Positions 16,994 through 24,443 of a DNA stretch of 38,127 nt are shown in pieces. The stretch's first letter is position 1. Each line of letters starts with the position of its first letter. Position numbers and translations under genes: made by a program. The notes beneath the pieces were generated by a model, which worked only from the letters and a program-made list of their open reading frames with translations, was not told the DNA's origin and did not search any database. The stretch lies in NCBI RefSeq assembly GCF_001072375.1, contig NZ_JVKV01000028.1, forward strand, positions 1 through 38,127. Direction: 5' to 3'. The DNA comes from Streptococcus pseudopneumoniae. GTDB taxonomy: Bacteria; Bacillota; Bacilli; Lactobacillales; Streptococcaceae.

Positions 16994-17111
16994 CACACAT
17001 CGTTTACTATTGTGGACCTTGTTTTTCTACACGGTTATTTTAAGCATCGTGATTTATTCTCTTGTCACAGATTTTTCCAACATCCAAGAATTCATTTACA
17101 GTGAATTTTAA
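16953..17111 (+). CDS. DltX-like single-span microprotein
   Basis: A 52 aa frame that opens inside the end of the dltD-like gene, in another frame. The proposed start is TTG at 16953, preceded by AAAGGATGG, giving MKKNFTNLQTKL; a second TTG at 16974 is possible. There is one hydrophobic span (LLLWTLFFYTVILSIVIYSL) and the protein ends NIQEFIYSEF. The terminal FIYxEF pattern is the hallmark of DltX, whose C-terminal Tyr carries the acyl group between DltB and DltD. Size, topology, terminal motif and position directly after MBOAT and DltD-like genes all agree. The non-ATG start is the weakest point. It ends 11 bases before a strong terminator. Confidence 0.78.
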   Translation: MKKNFTNLQTKLTNTHRLLLWTLFFYTVILSIVIYSLVTDFSNIQEFIYSEF

Positions 17112-17122
17112 ATATTTCATTA

Positions 17123-17170
17123 AAAAAAGCCCCTTGTCTCAAATAAATATTAGAGACAAGGGGCTTTTTT
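17123..17170. terminator. Strong bidirectional terminator after the dlt-like module
   Basis: A perfect 18-bp stem from 17123-17140 to 17153-17170 with core GCCCCTTGTCTC / GAGACAAGGGGC and flanking A6/T6, with a 12-base loop. It is shared with the convergent gene at 17172. Confidence 0.95.
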
Positions 17171-17171
17171 G

Positions 17172-17741
17172 TTACTGTTTATGTGTTAATTTCTTACTCA
17201 GCGCTTGTCCAATAAGGGAACCGAGTAGAGCACCGATAAGGACGCTTGCTACAAAGAGAAGAATGGTAGTGAGATTCGGTGCAACCATGATGCGATCAAT
17301 ATAGTCCTGAGATTTTCCACGAGCAACTAGGGTTGCTATGTAAGCTTGAGGGGTCAACCACATGAGTAGGATGGGACCAGTAGTACCAAAGGCAAAAACT
17401 AGGAAGGAAAGAAGGTTCTTGACCTTATCTTTGTAGTGGCCTAGGTGAGCTATGCCATCTGCTGCAAGACCGCAGATAATTCCTGGCAGAAAGGCTCCAG
17501 CACCATGCTTGCTCCCGAGGAAAAATAGAGAAATTACAAGTCCAATCGTAGTAATCGCTCCAAAACGAGGTACTTTTGCTAAAAGGATCATATAGACGCT
17601 ACCACCCACAAGAGCAGAAAAGGCAGGGGCGTAAAACATATTTCCAGTGTGGTCGACAAGGTTCCCTAGTAGAACCCCCACTCCGATACAGAGAAAGTAG
17701 AGAAGAGCGGCTACAAGGGTTGTCAAGATATTCTTTTTCAT
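17172..17741 (-). CDS. MptD/Trep_Strep-family membrane protein, putative ECF transporter S component
   Basis: A 189 aa protein with about five or six hydrophobic helices, matching in character the Trep_Strep family, treated as substrate-binding S components of energy-coupling-factor transporters. Seen are a short basic N-terminus (MKKN), small-residue-rich helices (GAGAFLPGIICGLAADGIAHLGHY) and a basic tail (KKLTHKQ). No EcfA or EcfT gene is next to it, as expected for group II systems that share a housekeeping module. The substrate is unknown. It has its own near-consensus promoter and an AAGGAG ribosome site. Confidence 0.75.
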   Translation of the reverse strand: MKKNILTTLVAALLYFLCIGVGVLLGNLVDHTGNMFYAPAFSALVGGSVYMILLAKVPRFGAITTIGLVISLFFLGSKHGAGAFLPGIICGLAADGIAHLGHYKDKVKNLLSFLVFAFGTTGPILLMWLTPQAYIATLVARGKSQDYIDRIMVAPNLTTILLFVASVLIGALLGSLIGQALSKKLTHKQ

Positions 17742-17771
17742 AAGTTCTCCTTCGTATATCTGATGTTATTC

Positions 17772-17800
17772 ATTGTATCATGCCTGTGGCAGATTGTAAA
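17772..17800 (-). promoter_or_regulatory. Promoter of the S-component gene
   Basis: On the minus strand: TTTACA, 17-bp spacer, TACAAT with a TGA extension. The leader is about 25-30 nt. Confidence 0.75.
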
Positions 17801-17872
17801 TGCTAGCTTGGAACTAGTATTTATTAGGAAATGTGGTAAAATAGGAAAAAATAAAAGACGAGTGGTAAGAGG

Positions 17873-18724
17873 ATGAAGAATTTAGGAAAAGTTTTTAAAG
17901 AGTTAAGGGAGTCCAGAAAAATCTCCTTGAGAAAAGCAACAGGTGGACGTTTTTCAGCATCCTTATTGTCGCGTTTTGAAAATGGTCAGAGTGAAATATC
18001 TGCTCCAAAGTTAATCACAGCTTTGGAGAATATTCATGCGAGTATGGAAGAATTGTTATTTTTGGCGAGAGGCTTTCACCACGATTCTAATTCTGAATTC
18101 AGAAATCAACTGTTTAAAGCCGTAAACCCAAAAGATTTAACATCCTTGAGTACTCTCTATCAGAGAGAATACCAACAAATCCCTTTTTCAAAGGATAAAC
18201 AAGAACATATTCTCAATGCTATTTTGATAAAATTCTATATGAAAGCTATTGATGAGACGATTACATTGACCTCTGAGGAAGAAAGAGTCCTACATGATTA
18301 TCTATTTTCTGTTGAAATTTGGGGACTCTATGAACTTTCGTTCTTTTCTTCCTGCTCACCTCTTTTATCAGTCCAGCTTGTGACAAAGTATACTCGGGAA
18401 ATGTTGCGGAAGTCAGATTTCTTGCAAGGAATTGGGAAAAATCGAAATATGATGCACACCCTGATCCTCAATGCTTTTATGGCCTGTATTGAAGTTGATG
18501 ATTTTACCAATGCCCTTTATTTCAAAAAACAAATTGAAAAGAACTTCTTTGAAGAAAATGAAACCTATTTTCGAATAGTCTACCTATGGGCAGAAGGTTT
18601 GCTTGATAGTAAGCAAGGAAGAGCGGAGGAAGGGCAGAGAAAAATGGAGGACGCCGTCCGTATTTTTGAGATGATTGGTTGTCGCAGATCTGCTGACTAT
18701 TATAGAAGCACCATGGAGTGTTAA
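17873..18724 (+). CDS. Rgg/MutR-family transcriptional regulator
   Basis: A 283 aa regulator with an N-terminal XRE helix-turn-helix (about residues 6-60: LRESRKISLRKAT, SASLLSRFENGQSEIS) and a long helical C-terminal repeat domain, the layout of Rgg proteins that bind short peptide pheromones. An extended -10 (TGGTAAAAT, hexamer 17837-17842) lies upstream. AAGAGG directly abuts the ATG, an unusual ribosome-site spacing. No obvious SHP pheromone gene was found; a 17-codon frame downstream is noted separately. The next gene is an MFS transporter, a plausible target. Confidence 0.85.
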   Translation: MKNLGKVFKELRESRKISLRKATGGRFSASLLSRFENGQSEISAPKLITALENIHASMEELLFLARGFHHDSNSEFRNQLFKAVNPKDLTSLSTLYQREYQQIPFSKDKQEHILNAILIKFYMKAIDETITLTSEEERVLHDYLFSVEIWGLYELSFFSSCSPLLSVQLVTKYTREMLRKSDFLQGIGKNRNMMHTLILNAFMACIEVDDFTNALYFKKQIEKNFFEENETYFRIVYLWAEGLLDSKQGRAEEGQRKMEDAVRIFEMIGCRRSADYYRSTMEC

Positions 18725-18913
18725 ATATCTGCAACTAGATAAAATAATTTGAAACGATAGGACTGTGAAGATACTGATTAGCATTAGACAAATTCTATCG
18801 TTTTCGTTATCAGTTTAGTCTGTTGCATATATTCAAAAACATCTTCTTGTAAGATTCTTGATGCTATACTAGAGCTACCATAAAAGTAGAATGTGAGAAA
18901 GGAAGGAATCTAT

Positions 18914-20161
18914 ATGAAACTATTACTAAGAAATCAAGCTTACAGAGTTTTGAGCTTATCACGATTTTTCAATGCTTTTGGCGCTTCTATTTTTAATTTA
19001 GTATTTGTGGTATATGCATCGACTTTGCCAGAGGCTTCTGTTGCCGTTGCTATGGCGAATATTGTGATGATGCTTCCAACTCTTTTTACAGTTTTTGTGG
19101 GAATTCGGGCAGATTACACGAGGGACAAGGTCAAATGGATGACCTATGTCGGTTTATTTCAGGCGGTTTTATTTTTTCTAGCAGCCCTAGTTGTTCAGCA
19201 AGCTAGTTTCTTTGCCTTTTCGACCCTTTGCCTCATCAATGTCATTAGTGATGTAGCCAGTGATTTTGCGGGTGGCTTGCGAATGCCTCTCGTTAAAGAA
19301 AAGGTAGCGGAGCAAGATTTGATGGAGGCTTACTCATTTTCCCAGTTTATTACCTATATTTCTGCTATTGGCGGCCAAGCTTTTGGAGTTTGGCTATTAG
19401 GGGTGTCAACACAGAACTTTTCGCTCGTAGCGGGAATCAATGCCATATTTTTCCTAGTGTCAGCTCTCATTCTCTTTTTAGGAAGGGCTGAATTAAGCTT
19501 ATCAACTCCACTTGTTGATAGTAAATCACAGAAAAATGAGAAACTTTCTATCAAAGATCAATTTTTAACGATTTACCGAAACTTACGTCTCGTTTTTCTT
19601 AAAAGTGGACAGAAAAACTTTGGTTTTATGCTCTTTGCTATCTTGCTTATCAATGCTTTGGGTGGTGCCTTAGGTGGTATCTATAACATCTTCCTTTTAA
19701 ATCATTCCTTACTGAATTTTTCCTACAAGGATGCCTTGTTTATCTTACAATTGATTACCTTATTAGCAGTTATCATCAGTAGCCTTACTGGAAATGATTA
19801 TTTTGGGAAGCAATCTTTGCCTAAATTGATGATGTGGGTTACATTAGGAGCCAGTCTAGTTGGTCTATCTAATTTGTTAAACCAAGTCTTGCTCGGGATG
19901 CTTTTCGTCTTTTTTACCATGTATGTTTCTGGGAAAATTTCTCCAAAGATTAGTGCTCTGCTCATGAAAAATCTTGCTCCAGAGGTTCTCTCTCGTACCA
20001 GTAATTTTTTAGGTTTGTTGTTTACTCTATCTATACCAGTGGGGACAGCCTGTTTTTCACTGGTGGCAGTATGGGATATACAGTTAACATGGGCTCTGTT
20101 TGTTGGACTTTCCTTGCTTGCGATTCTCCTAGCTAGTCTTAATCTCAAAAATGAAATTTAG
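18914..20161 (+). CDS. MFS transporter, efflux type
   Basis: A 415 aa membrane protein with about 12 hydrophobic segments and typical major facilitator features: RFFNAFGASIFNLVFVVYAS in helix 1 and GIRADYTRDK in the 2-3 loop (the usual G-x-x-x-D-R-x-x-R/K signature in altered form). I choose the ATG at 18914, which follows AAAGGAAGG; a GTG seven codons upstream is less likely. An extended -10 TGCTATACT (hexamer 18865-18870) precedes it. The substrate is unknown. The Rgg gene just upstream is a likely regulator. Confidence 0.82.
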   Translation: MKLLLRNQAYRVLSLSRFFNAFGASIFNLVFVVYASTLPEASVAVAMANIVMMLPTLFTVFVGIRADYTRDKVKWMTYVGLFQAVLFFLAALVVQQASFFAFSTLCLINVISDVASDFAGGLRMPLVKEKVAEQDLMEAYSFSQFITYISAIGGQAFGVWLLGVSTQNFSLVAGINAIFFLVSALILFLGRAELSLSTPLVDSKSQKNEKLSIKDQFLTIYRNLRLVFLKSGQKNFGFMLFAILLINALGGALGGIYNIFLLNHSLLNFSYKDALFILQLITLLAVIISSLTGNDYFGKQSLPKLMMWVTLGASLVGLSNLLNQVLLGMLFVFFTMYVSGKISPKISALLMKNLAPEVLSRTSNFLGLLFTLSIPVGTACFSLVAVWDIQLTWALFVGLSLLAILLASLNLKNEI

Positions 20162-20202
20162 GTGTTAGTCTTCTTTTCACACTGTCCCAATCCCTTCATT
20201 TA

Positions 20203-20211
20203 TGGTAAAAT
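20203..20211 (+). promoter_or_regulatory. hisS promoter (extended -10)
   Basis: TGGTAAAAT lies within TTTATGGTAAAATAG, a 15-base string identical to the one before aspS. There is no -35 and no T-box; the leader is about 24 nt. Confidence 0.6.
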
Positions 20212-20241
20212 AGGACTATTAAGTTATAAAGAGGATTCCCT

Positions 20242-21522
20242 ATGAAATTACAAAAACCAAAAGGAACGCAGGATATTTTACCTGCTGAGTCGGCCAAATG
20301 GCAGTACGTTGAAGGCTTTGCGCGTGAAATCTTCAAACGCTACAACTACGCAGAAGTACGTACCCCAATTTTTGAGCACTACGAAGTCATCAGTCGTTCT
20401 GTCGGAGATACAACGGATATCGTAACCAAGGAAATGTACGATTTTTACGACAAGGGAGACCGCCATATTACCCTCCGTCCAGAAGGAACTGCTCCAGTCG
20501 TTCGTTCTTATGTGGAAAACAAACTCTTTGCACCAGAAGTTCAAAAACCAAGTAAGTTCTACTACATGGGGCCAATGTTCCGCTATGAGCGCCCACAAGC
20601 AGGTCGTTTACGCCAATTCCACCAGATTGGTGTGGAGTGCTTTGGCTCTAGCAATCCAGCTACCGATGTGGAAACTATCGCTATGGCAGCCCACTTCTTG
20701 AAAGCAATCGGGATTCAAGGTGTCAAACTACACCTCAACACCCTTGGAAATCCTGAGAGTCGTGCAGCCTACCGTCAAGCCTTGATTGACTACTTAACAC
20801 CGCTCAAGGAGACCCTGTCCAAGGATAGCCAGCGTCGTTTGGAGGAAAACCCTCTCCGTGTCTTGGACTCTAAGGAAAAAGAAGACAAGGTGGCAGTAGA
20901 GAATGCACCGTCTATCTTGGATTACCTGGATGCAGAAAGCCAAGCCCACTTTGCTGCTGTCCGTCAGATGCTGGAAAATCTTGGAGTAGATTACATCATC
21001 GATACCAATATGGTTCGTGGTTTGGACTACTACAACCACACGATTTTTGAGTTCATCACTGAAATCGAGGGTAATGAATTAACAGTCTGTGCAGGTGGTC
21101 GCTACGATGGCTTGGTTGCCTATTTTGGTGGTCCTGAGACTGCTGGATTTGGTTTTGGACTTGGTGTAGAGCGTCTGCTTCTCATCCTTGAAAAGCAAGG
21201 TGTGTCTCTCCCTATCGAAAACGCCCTAGATGTCTACATTGCTGTTCTTGGTGAAGGAGCAAATCTTAAAGCCTTGGAGTTGGTACAGGCTCTTCGCCAA
21301 CAAGGTTTCAAAGCAGAGCGTGATTACCTTAACCGCAAGCTTAAAGCTCAGTTTAAGTCAGCCGATGTCTTTGCGGCTAAGACTATCATCACTCTAGGAG
21401 AGAGTGAAGTCGAAAGCGGACAAGTGACAGTTAAGAATAACCAAACTCGAGAAGAAGTTCAAGTTTCGCTTGGTGCTATCAGTCAAAACTTCTCAGAAAT
21501 CTTTGAAAAACTAGGATTTTAA
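20242..21522 (+). CDS. hisS: Histidyl-tRNA synthetase
   Basis: This enzyme charges tRNA-His in the cytoplasm. The 426 aa class II synthetase has KGTQDILP at the start, motif 2 [20 protein letters not shown], the histidine-A loop [22 protein letters not shown], motif 3 [14 protein letters not shown] and a C-terminal anticodon-binding domain ([13 protein letters not shown]). It is complete. The ribosome site AGAGGA precedes the ATG at 20242. It is monocistronic, with its own promoter and the terminator at 21536-21566. Confidence 0.97.
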   Translation: MKLQKPKGTQDILPAESAKWQYVEGFAREIFKRYNYAEVRTPIFEHYEVISRSVGDTTDIVTKEMYDFYDKGDRHITLRPEGTAPVVRSYVENKLFAPEVQKPSKFYYMGPMFRYERPQAGRLRQFHQIGVECFGSSNPATDVETIAMAAHFLKAIGIQGVKLHLNTLGNPESRAAYRQALIDYLTPLKETLSKDSQRRLEENPLRVLDSKEKEDKVAVENAPSILDYLDAESQAHFAAVRQMLENLGVDYIIDTNMVRGLDYYNHTIFEFITEIEGNELTVCAGGRYDGLVAYFGGPETAGFGFGLGVERLLLILEKQGVSLPIENALDVYIAVLGEGANLKALELVQALRQQGFKAERDYLNRKLKAQFKSADVFAAKTIITLGESEVESGQVTVKNNQTREEVQVSLGAISQNFSEIFEKLGF

Positions 21523-21535
21523 TAGCATATAAACT

Positions 21536-21566
21536 GGTCAGGATACTATTCCTGACCGTTTTCTTT
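21536..21566 (+). terminator. hisS terminator
   Basis: Stem GGTCAGGA / TCCTGACC around a 6-base loop, then GTTTTCTTTT. Confidence 0.9.
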
Positions 21567-21590
21567 TGCAAAATGACAAAAATCTTAAAC

Positions 21591-21635
21591 TTTTTGACAA
21601 ATATACTTGTCAAAAATAAAAAGATGTGTTACAAT
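21591..21635 (+). promoter_or_regulatory. Promoter with inverted-repeat operator for the XRE membrane cassette
   Basis: Arms TTTTTGACAA (21591-21600) and TTGTCAAAAA (21607-21616) form a perfect inverted repeat with a 6-base centre. The second arm contains the -35 TTGTCA (21607-21612). A 17-bp spacer leads to the extended -10 TGTTACAAT (hexamer 21630-21635). A further half-site, TGACAAAAAT, lies near 21574. A repressor bound here would block RNA polymerase; the XRE protein encoded two genes on is the obvious candidate. Confidence 0.75.
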
Positions 21636-21674
21636 GAAATCAAGTTAAGAAAAGTATAGCAGAAAGGAACGATT

Positions 21675-21989
21675 ATGTGGGCATTAGGATTTGTACCTCT
21701 TGTGTTTATGTTTTATCTCTATCATACCCAAAGGGTCAAGAAACTAGAGAATAAAATCAAAAGAATTGAGCAAAAACAGAAAGGAAATAAAGAAATGTCA
21801 AGATTATTAAAAGAATTGATTGGGAAAAAACCAACAATCTTTGGACAAGTTTTTGGGACAGACAATTGGGAAGTTGTAGATGTTGATGAGGAGTGGGTCA
21901 AGCTACGCCGTGTAAATAAAAAAGGAAAAGAAAAATTCAAACTACAACGCATTGAGGATATCCAAACCGTTGAATTTGACGGAAAGTAG
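21675..21989 (+). CDS. Membrane-anchored coiled-coil protein, unknown function
   Basis: I do not recognise this 104 aa protein. One N-terminal hydrophobic span (residues 2-16) is followed by a charged, heptad-like stretch (VKKLENKIKRIEQKQK, about 20-40) that predicts a short coiled coil. Then comes a compact C-terminal part with alternating strands (NWEVVDVDEEWVKLRRV, KFKLQRIEDIQTVEF). It is the first gene of the cassette, with a good ribosome site (AGAAAGGAA). Its 3' end is 9 bases from the XRE start, so it may be a partner or sensor for that regulator; this is inference. Confidence 0.75.
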   Translation: MWALGFVPLVFMFYLYHTQRVKKLENKIKRIEQKQKGNKEMSRLLKELIGKKPTIFGQVFGTDNWEVVDVDEEWVKLRRVNKKGKEKFKLQRIEDIQTVEFDGK

Positions 21990-21998
21990 GTGTGTGAC

Positions 21999-22205
21999 AT
22001 GCAACTAAAAAATCGTCTAAAAGAGCTTCGGGCTCGCGATGGCCTTAATCAAACTGAACTGGCCAAGCTAGCAGGGGTTTCCAGACAGACCATCAGCTTG
22101 CTTGAGCGAGATGAGTACACGCCATCCATCGTCATTGCCCTGAAGATTGCTCAGATATTCCATGAGCCAGTCGAGTCAGTCTTTCGCTTAGAGGAGGATG
22201 AGTGA
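21999..22205 (+). CDS. Small XRE-family helix-turn-helix regulator
   Basis: A 68 aa protein that is almost only a Cro/CI-type DNA-binding domain: LKELRARDGLNQTELAKLAGVSRQ (helices 1-3) and TISLLERDEYTPSIVIALKIAQIF. It matches the common small YgzD/Xre-like repressors found next to membrane-protein genes. The ATG at 21999 follows GTAGGTGTG; a start three codons earlier is less likely. Its stop overlaps the next ATG as TGATG. It probably binds the inverted repeat at 21591-21616 and controls its own operon. Confidence 0.88.
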   Translation: MQLKNRLKELRARDGLNQTELAKLAGVSRQTISLLERDEYTPSIVIALKIAQIFHEPVESVFRLEEDE

Positions 22206-22393
22206 TGAACAAGTTTAAAGTGATTTATTACATGAGTGTTCTTGCCCTCATTGTGAATGCTTTCGCTATGATTGGAACATTACTGGGGTGGTTTTATTTT
22301 GATGAAAGTAAGTATTTGTTTTGGCTGAATTTAGCCCTCTTGTCCATCTTCAATCGGTTGAAGAAAAAGGAGAACAATGATGAACAAGTATAA
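22205..22393 (+). CDS. Small two-helix membrane protein, first of a tandem pair
   Basis: A 62 aa protein with two hydrophobic segments (about 6-31 and 36-51) and a charged tail. The core AMIGTLLGWF and SKYLFWLNLALL recurs nearly unchanged in the next gene, so the two arose by duplication. The start ATG at 22205 shares a base with the XRE stop, and GGAGG in the last XRE codons is the ribosome site. I do not recognise the family. Confidence 0.75.
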   Translation: MNKFKVIYYMSVLALIVNAFAMIGTLLGWFYFDESKYLFWLNLALLSIFNRLKKKENNDEQV

Positions 22394-22583
22394 AGCAATT
22401 TATTATCTATGTATAGTTGTATTTATCGTTAATCTTTTGGCCATGATTGGAACCCTATTTGGTTGGTTTACTATCGTTGAAAGTAAATACCTCTTCTGGA
22501 TAAACTTAGTTCTACTATTGGTTTTTAGATGGGTAGAGAGAAAGATAAAGTTTAAAGAGATCGTAAAAGGAGAAAAATTATGA
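22380..22583 (+). CDS. Small two-helix membrane protein, second of a tandem pair
   Basis: A 67 aa paralogue of the preceding protein, sharing MNKxKxIYY, LAMIGTLFGWF and SKYLFWINLVLL, with a longer basic tail (ERKIKFKEIVKGEKL). It begins inside the end of the previous gene at one of two consecutive ATG codons; the second has better spacing from AAGGAG. Its stop overlaps the PspC-domain gene as ATGA. The function is unknown. Confidence 0.75.
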   Translation: MNKYKAIYYLCIVVFIVNLLAMIGTLFGWFTIVESKYLFWINLVLLLVFRWVERKIKFKEIVKGEKL

Positions 22584-22930
22584 AAGAATTTTTAGCAGGT
22601 TTTCAAGTAGATACTGAGAACAAAGAACTTGCAGGTGTCTGTGCAGGTCTAGGAAATTATTTTAATGTCCAGATCAACGTCGTTCGTTTGGTGACAGTCT
22701 TGTTGTTTCTTTCTTCGACGGAGTTAGGGATTATAACAGTGGCCCTCTATGCTTATTTAGCAGGTTGGCTAGGTAAAGAGCCATTAGGAGATGGAGCGAA
22801 AAAAGCAAGAAACCAAGCTATTCTCTTATTTGTTGTTTGTTTGCTTTTGGTATCACTTGGAACAGAGGGCTTGACAGCAATTTATGAATCAGGTAAAGTC
22901 TTTGGTCAGTGGTTAGTTGGATTAGTTTAG
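22580..22930 (+). CDS. PspC-domain membrane protein
   Basis: A 116 aa protein. The N-terminal part, NKELAGVCAGLGNYFNVQINVVRLVTVLLFL in character, is a PspC domain: a short amphipathic region then a membrane span. A second hydrophobic span (about 82-96) follows. PspC proteins act in envelope-stress responses (phage-shock type) in other bacteria, and LiaF/LiaY-like variants respond to cell-wall-active peptides in Firmicutes. Here the gene is in an XRE-controlled cassette, so a stress or peptide-defence role is plausible but not shown. Confidence 0.85.
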   Translation: MKEFLAGFQVDTENKELAGVCAGLGNYFNVQINVVRLVTVLLFLSSTELGIITVALYAYLAGWLGKEPLGDGAKKARNQAILLFVVCLLLVSLGTEGLTAIYESGKVFGQWLVGLV

Positions 22931-22942
22931 AGGGGGATGAAT

Positions 22943-23665
22943 ATGAAAAAGAAACGAATTTTATACTTCTTAGCGATTGGTGTTTTAGGATATTTTACAG
23001 GTATGCTTGCAGGTCGTGCTTGGGCATTGGGCACAAGTTTTAATCTGAATACTCTAGTTCCTTGGATTTCAGCTTCCTGTTTATTGATAGCTTTGATTAG
23101 CATTTTTTTAACTATCTATTTCTTAAAAAAGAGTCGGAAATTCCATGCTTTATATCAAATGGAAATAGATGACGATGTGAATGAAACTTATTATGTACAA
23201 ATGTATCGAAATCTCGAGTTTGGTACGATTGCTTTTAACATTGTGTCAGTTATGACTATATTAGCTTTATTCATCTCTATGAATGAAGTGGTGATACTCC
23301 GTACAAGTTTTATCGTTCTAGGACTTTCTGTTCCAGCTCTTATTTTAGCTGCAGTACTTCAAAAATATCTTTTCAAGACGATTTCGATTCTTCGTCAGTT
23401 TGATTTGGCATTTTTCTCTATTCCAAAGGATGTGCTAGATTATGTAAATTCTTACGATGAAGGAGAACGACAAGCTAATTTGGAACAGAGTTTTCGAATT
23501 TTATTTCAATTAAACCAATATGTTTTACCAGGTTTGTATATTTTGATTGATATCGTTTCTGTACTTACGGGAGAAATTCAGTTATTAGGTCTTTTAGCTG
23601 TAGCTATAATCCATATTTATATCAATATAATGCAGATACCTATGGTGAAACGTTATTTTAAATAG
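22943..23665 (+). CDS. DUF3169-type membrane protein, first of a tandem pair
   Basis: A 240 aa protein with about six hydrophobic segments in two groups, separated by an acidic cytoplasmic stretch (MEIDDDVNETYYVQMYRNLEFG) and the motif IPKDVLDYVNSYDEGERQANLE. It resembles the uncharacterised DUF3169 family of streptococci. The ATG at 22943 has better spacing from AGAGGGGG than the one at 22937. The next gene is a clear paralogue, ending in the same KRYFK. Confidence 0.78.
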   Translation: MKKKRILYFLAIGVLGYFTGMLAGRAWALGTSFNLNTLVPWISASCLLIALISIFLTIYFLKKSRKFHALYQMEIDDDVNETYYVQMYRNLEFGTIAFNIVSVMTILALFISMNEVVILRTSFIVLGLSVPALILAAVLQKYLFKTISILRQFDLAFFSIPKDVLDYVNSYDEGERQANLEQSFRILFQLNQYVLPGLYILIDIVSVLTGEIQLLGLLAVAIIHIYINIMQIPMVKRYFK

Positions 23666-23720
23666 AAAAGATCACTGAAACTATTTAAGGTTATTGGCTA
23701 GTTTAGATAGAGGTCAGAAA

Positions 23721-24434
23721 ATGAAAAATAATCGTAAATGGTTGAGAGTAGTAGTGTGTATGTTAAGTGCTTTTGTAGGAGCCTTTGCTTACACTCTTAG
23801 AGGTATAGCTGAACAGATTCAAATGTCACAAGTCTTACACACTGTTTATGGATTCGCTCTCGTTATTGGAGGAATTTCCTTCATCTTAGCCATGTATTAT
23901 CTTGGCAAAAGTCGTGCAGTTTATACTCTTTATCAAAGGGTGGCAGAGGAAGAAGATAGTGATCAGACCTATGTAAGAGCCTATCGTTACTTAGATTATG
24001 GTTCGGTTTCTTCAAATGTTTTGATGATAGCAATGATGATCAGTGGGATCATACTGATTTCTCCGATATTTAAGAATACCTTGCTAATTCTTCCTGCTCT
24101 TATTCTATTATGCTTATACATTATTGTTGCCAATTACTTGTTGCGAACTATTTTTATCGTTCGACACTATAAACTGTCTGTTTATTACACTCCAAAAGAT
24201 ATTTTAGCATATCTTAACAGTTATGATGAGGGAGAAAAGCAGGCAGAGATGGAAAGTGCCTTTTTAACTATGTTTAGGCTGGATCAAATTATACTGCCCG
24301 CACTCTATATTTTATTGATAGTATTATCAGTTATTTTACGAGAAATACAATTGGTCGCCTTAGTTCTTTTGATTATCATCCATCTTTATATAACTATCGC
24401 ACAATTAAGAAAAACAAAACGTTATTTTAAATAG
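23721..24434 (+). CDS. DUF3169-type membrane protein, second of a tandem pair
   Basis: A 237 aa paralogue of the preceding protein with the same plan: two helices, acidic stretch (AEEEDSDQTYVRAYRYLDYG), two helices, the motif TPKDILAYLNSYDEGEKQAEME, two helices and a KRYFK end. I use the ATG at 23721 after AGAGGTCAG; an upstream TTG is unlikely. Conservation of the SYDEGExQA motif in both copies points to a functional cytoplasmic loop. The function is unknown. Confidence 0.78.
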   Translation: MKNNRKWLRVVVCMLSAFVGAFAYTLRGIAEQIQMSQVLHTVYGFALVIGGISFILAMYYLGKSRAVYTLYQRVAEEEDSDQTYVRAYRYLDYGSVSSNVLMIAMMISGIILISPIFKNTLLILPALILLCLYIIVANYLLRTIFIVRHYKLSVYYTPKDILAYLNSYDEGEKQAEMESAFLTMFRLDQIILPALYILLIVLSVILREIQLVALVLLIIIHLYITIAQLRKTKRYFK

Positions 24435-24443
24435 GAGTCTTTT

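Noticed and set aside
20162-20241. Possible T-box riboswitch before hisS
   Set aside because: Only 80 bases separate the genes and the promoter lies about 30 bases before the ATG, too short for a T-box. The same holds for aspS.
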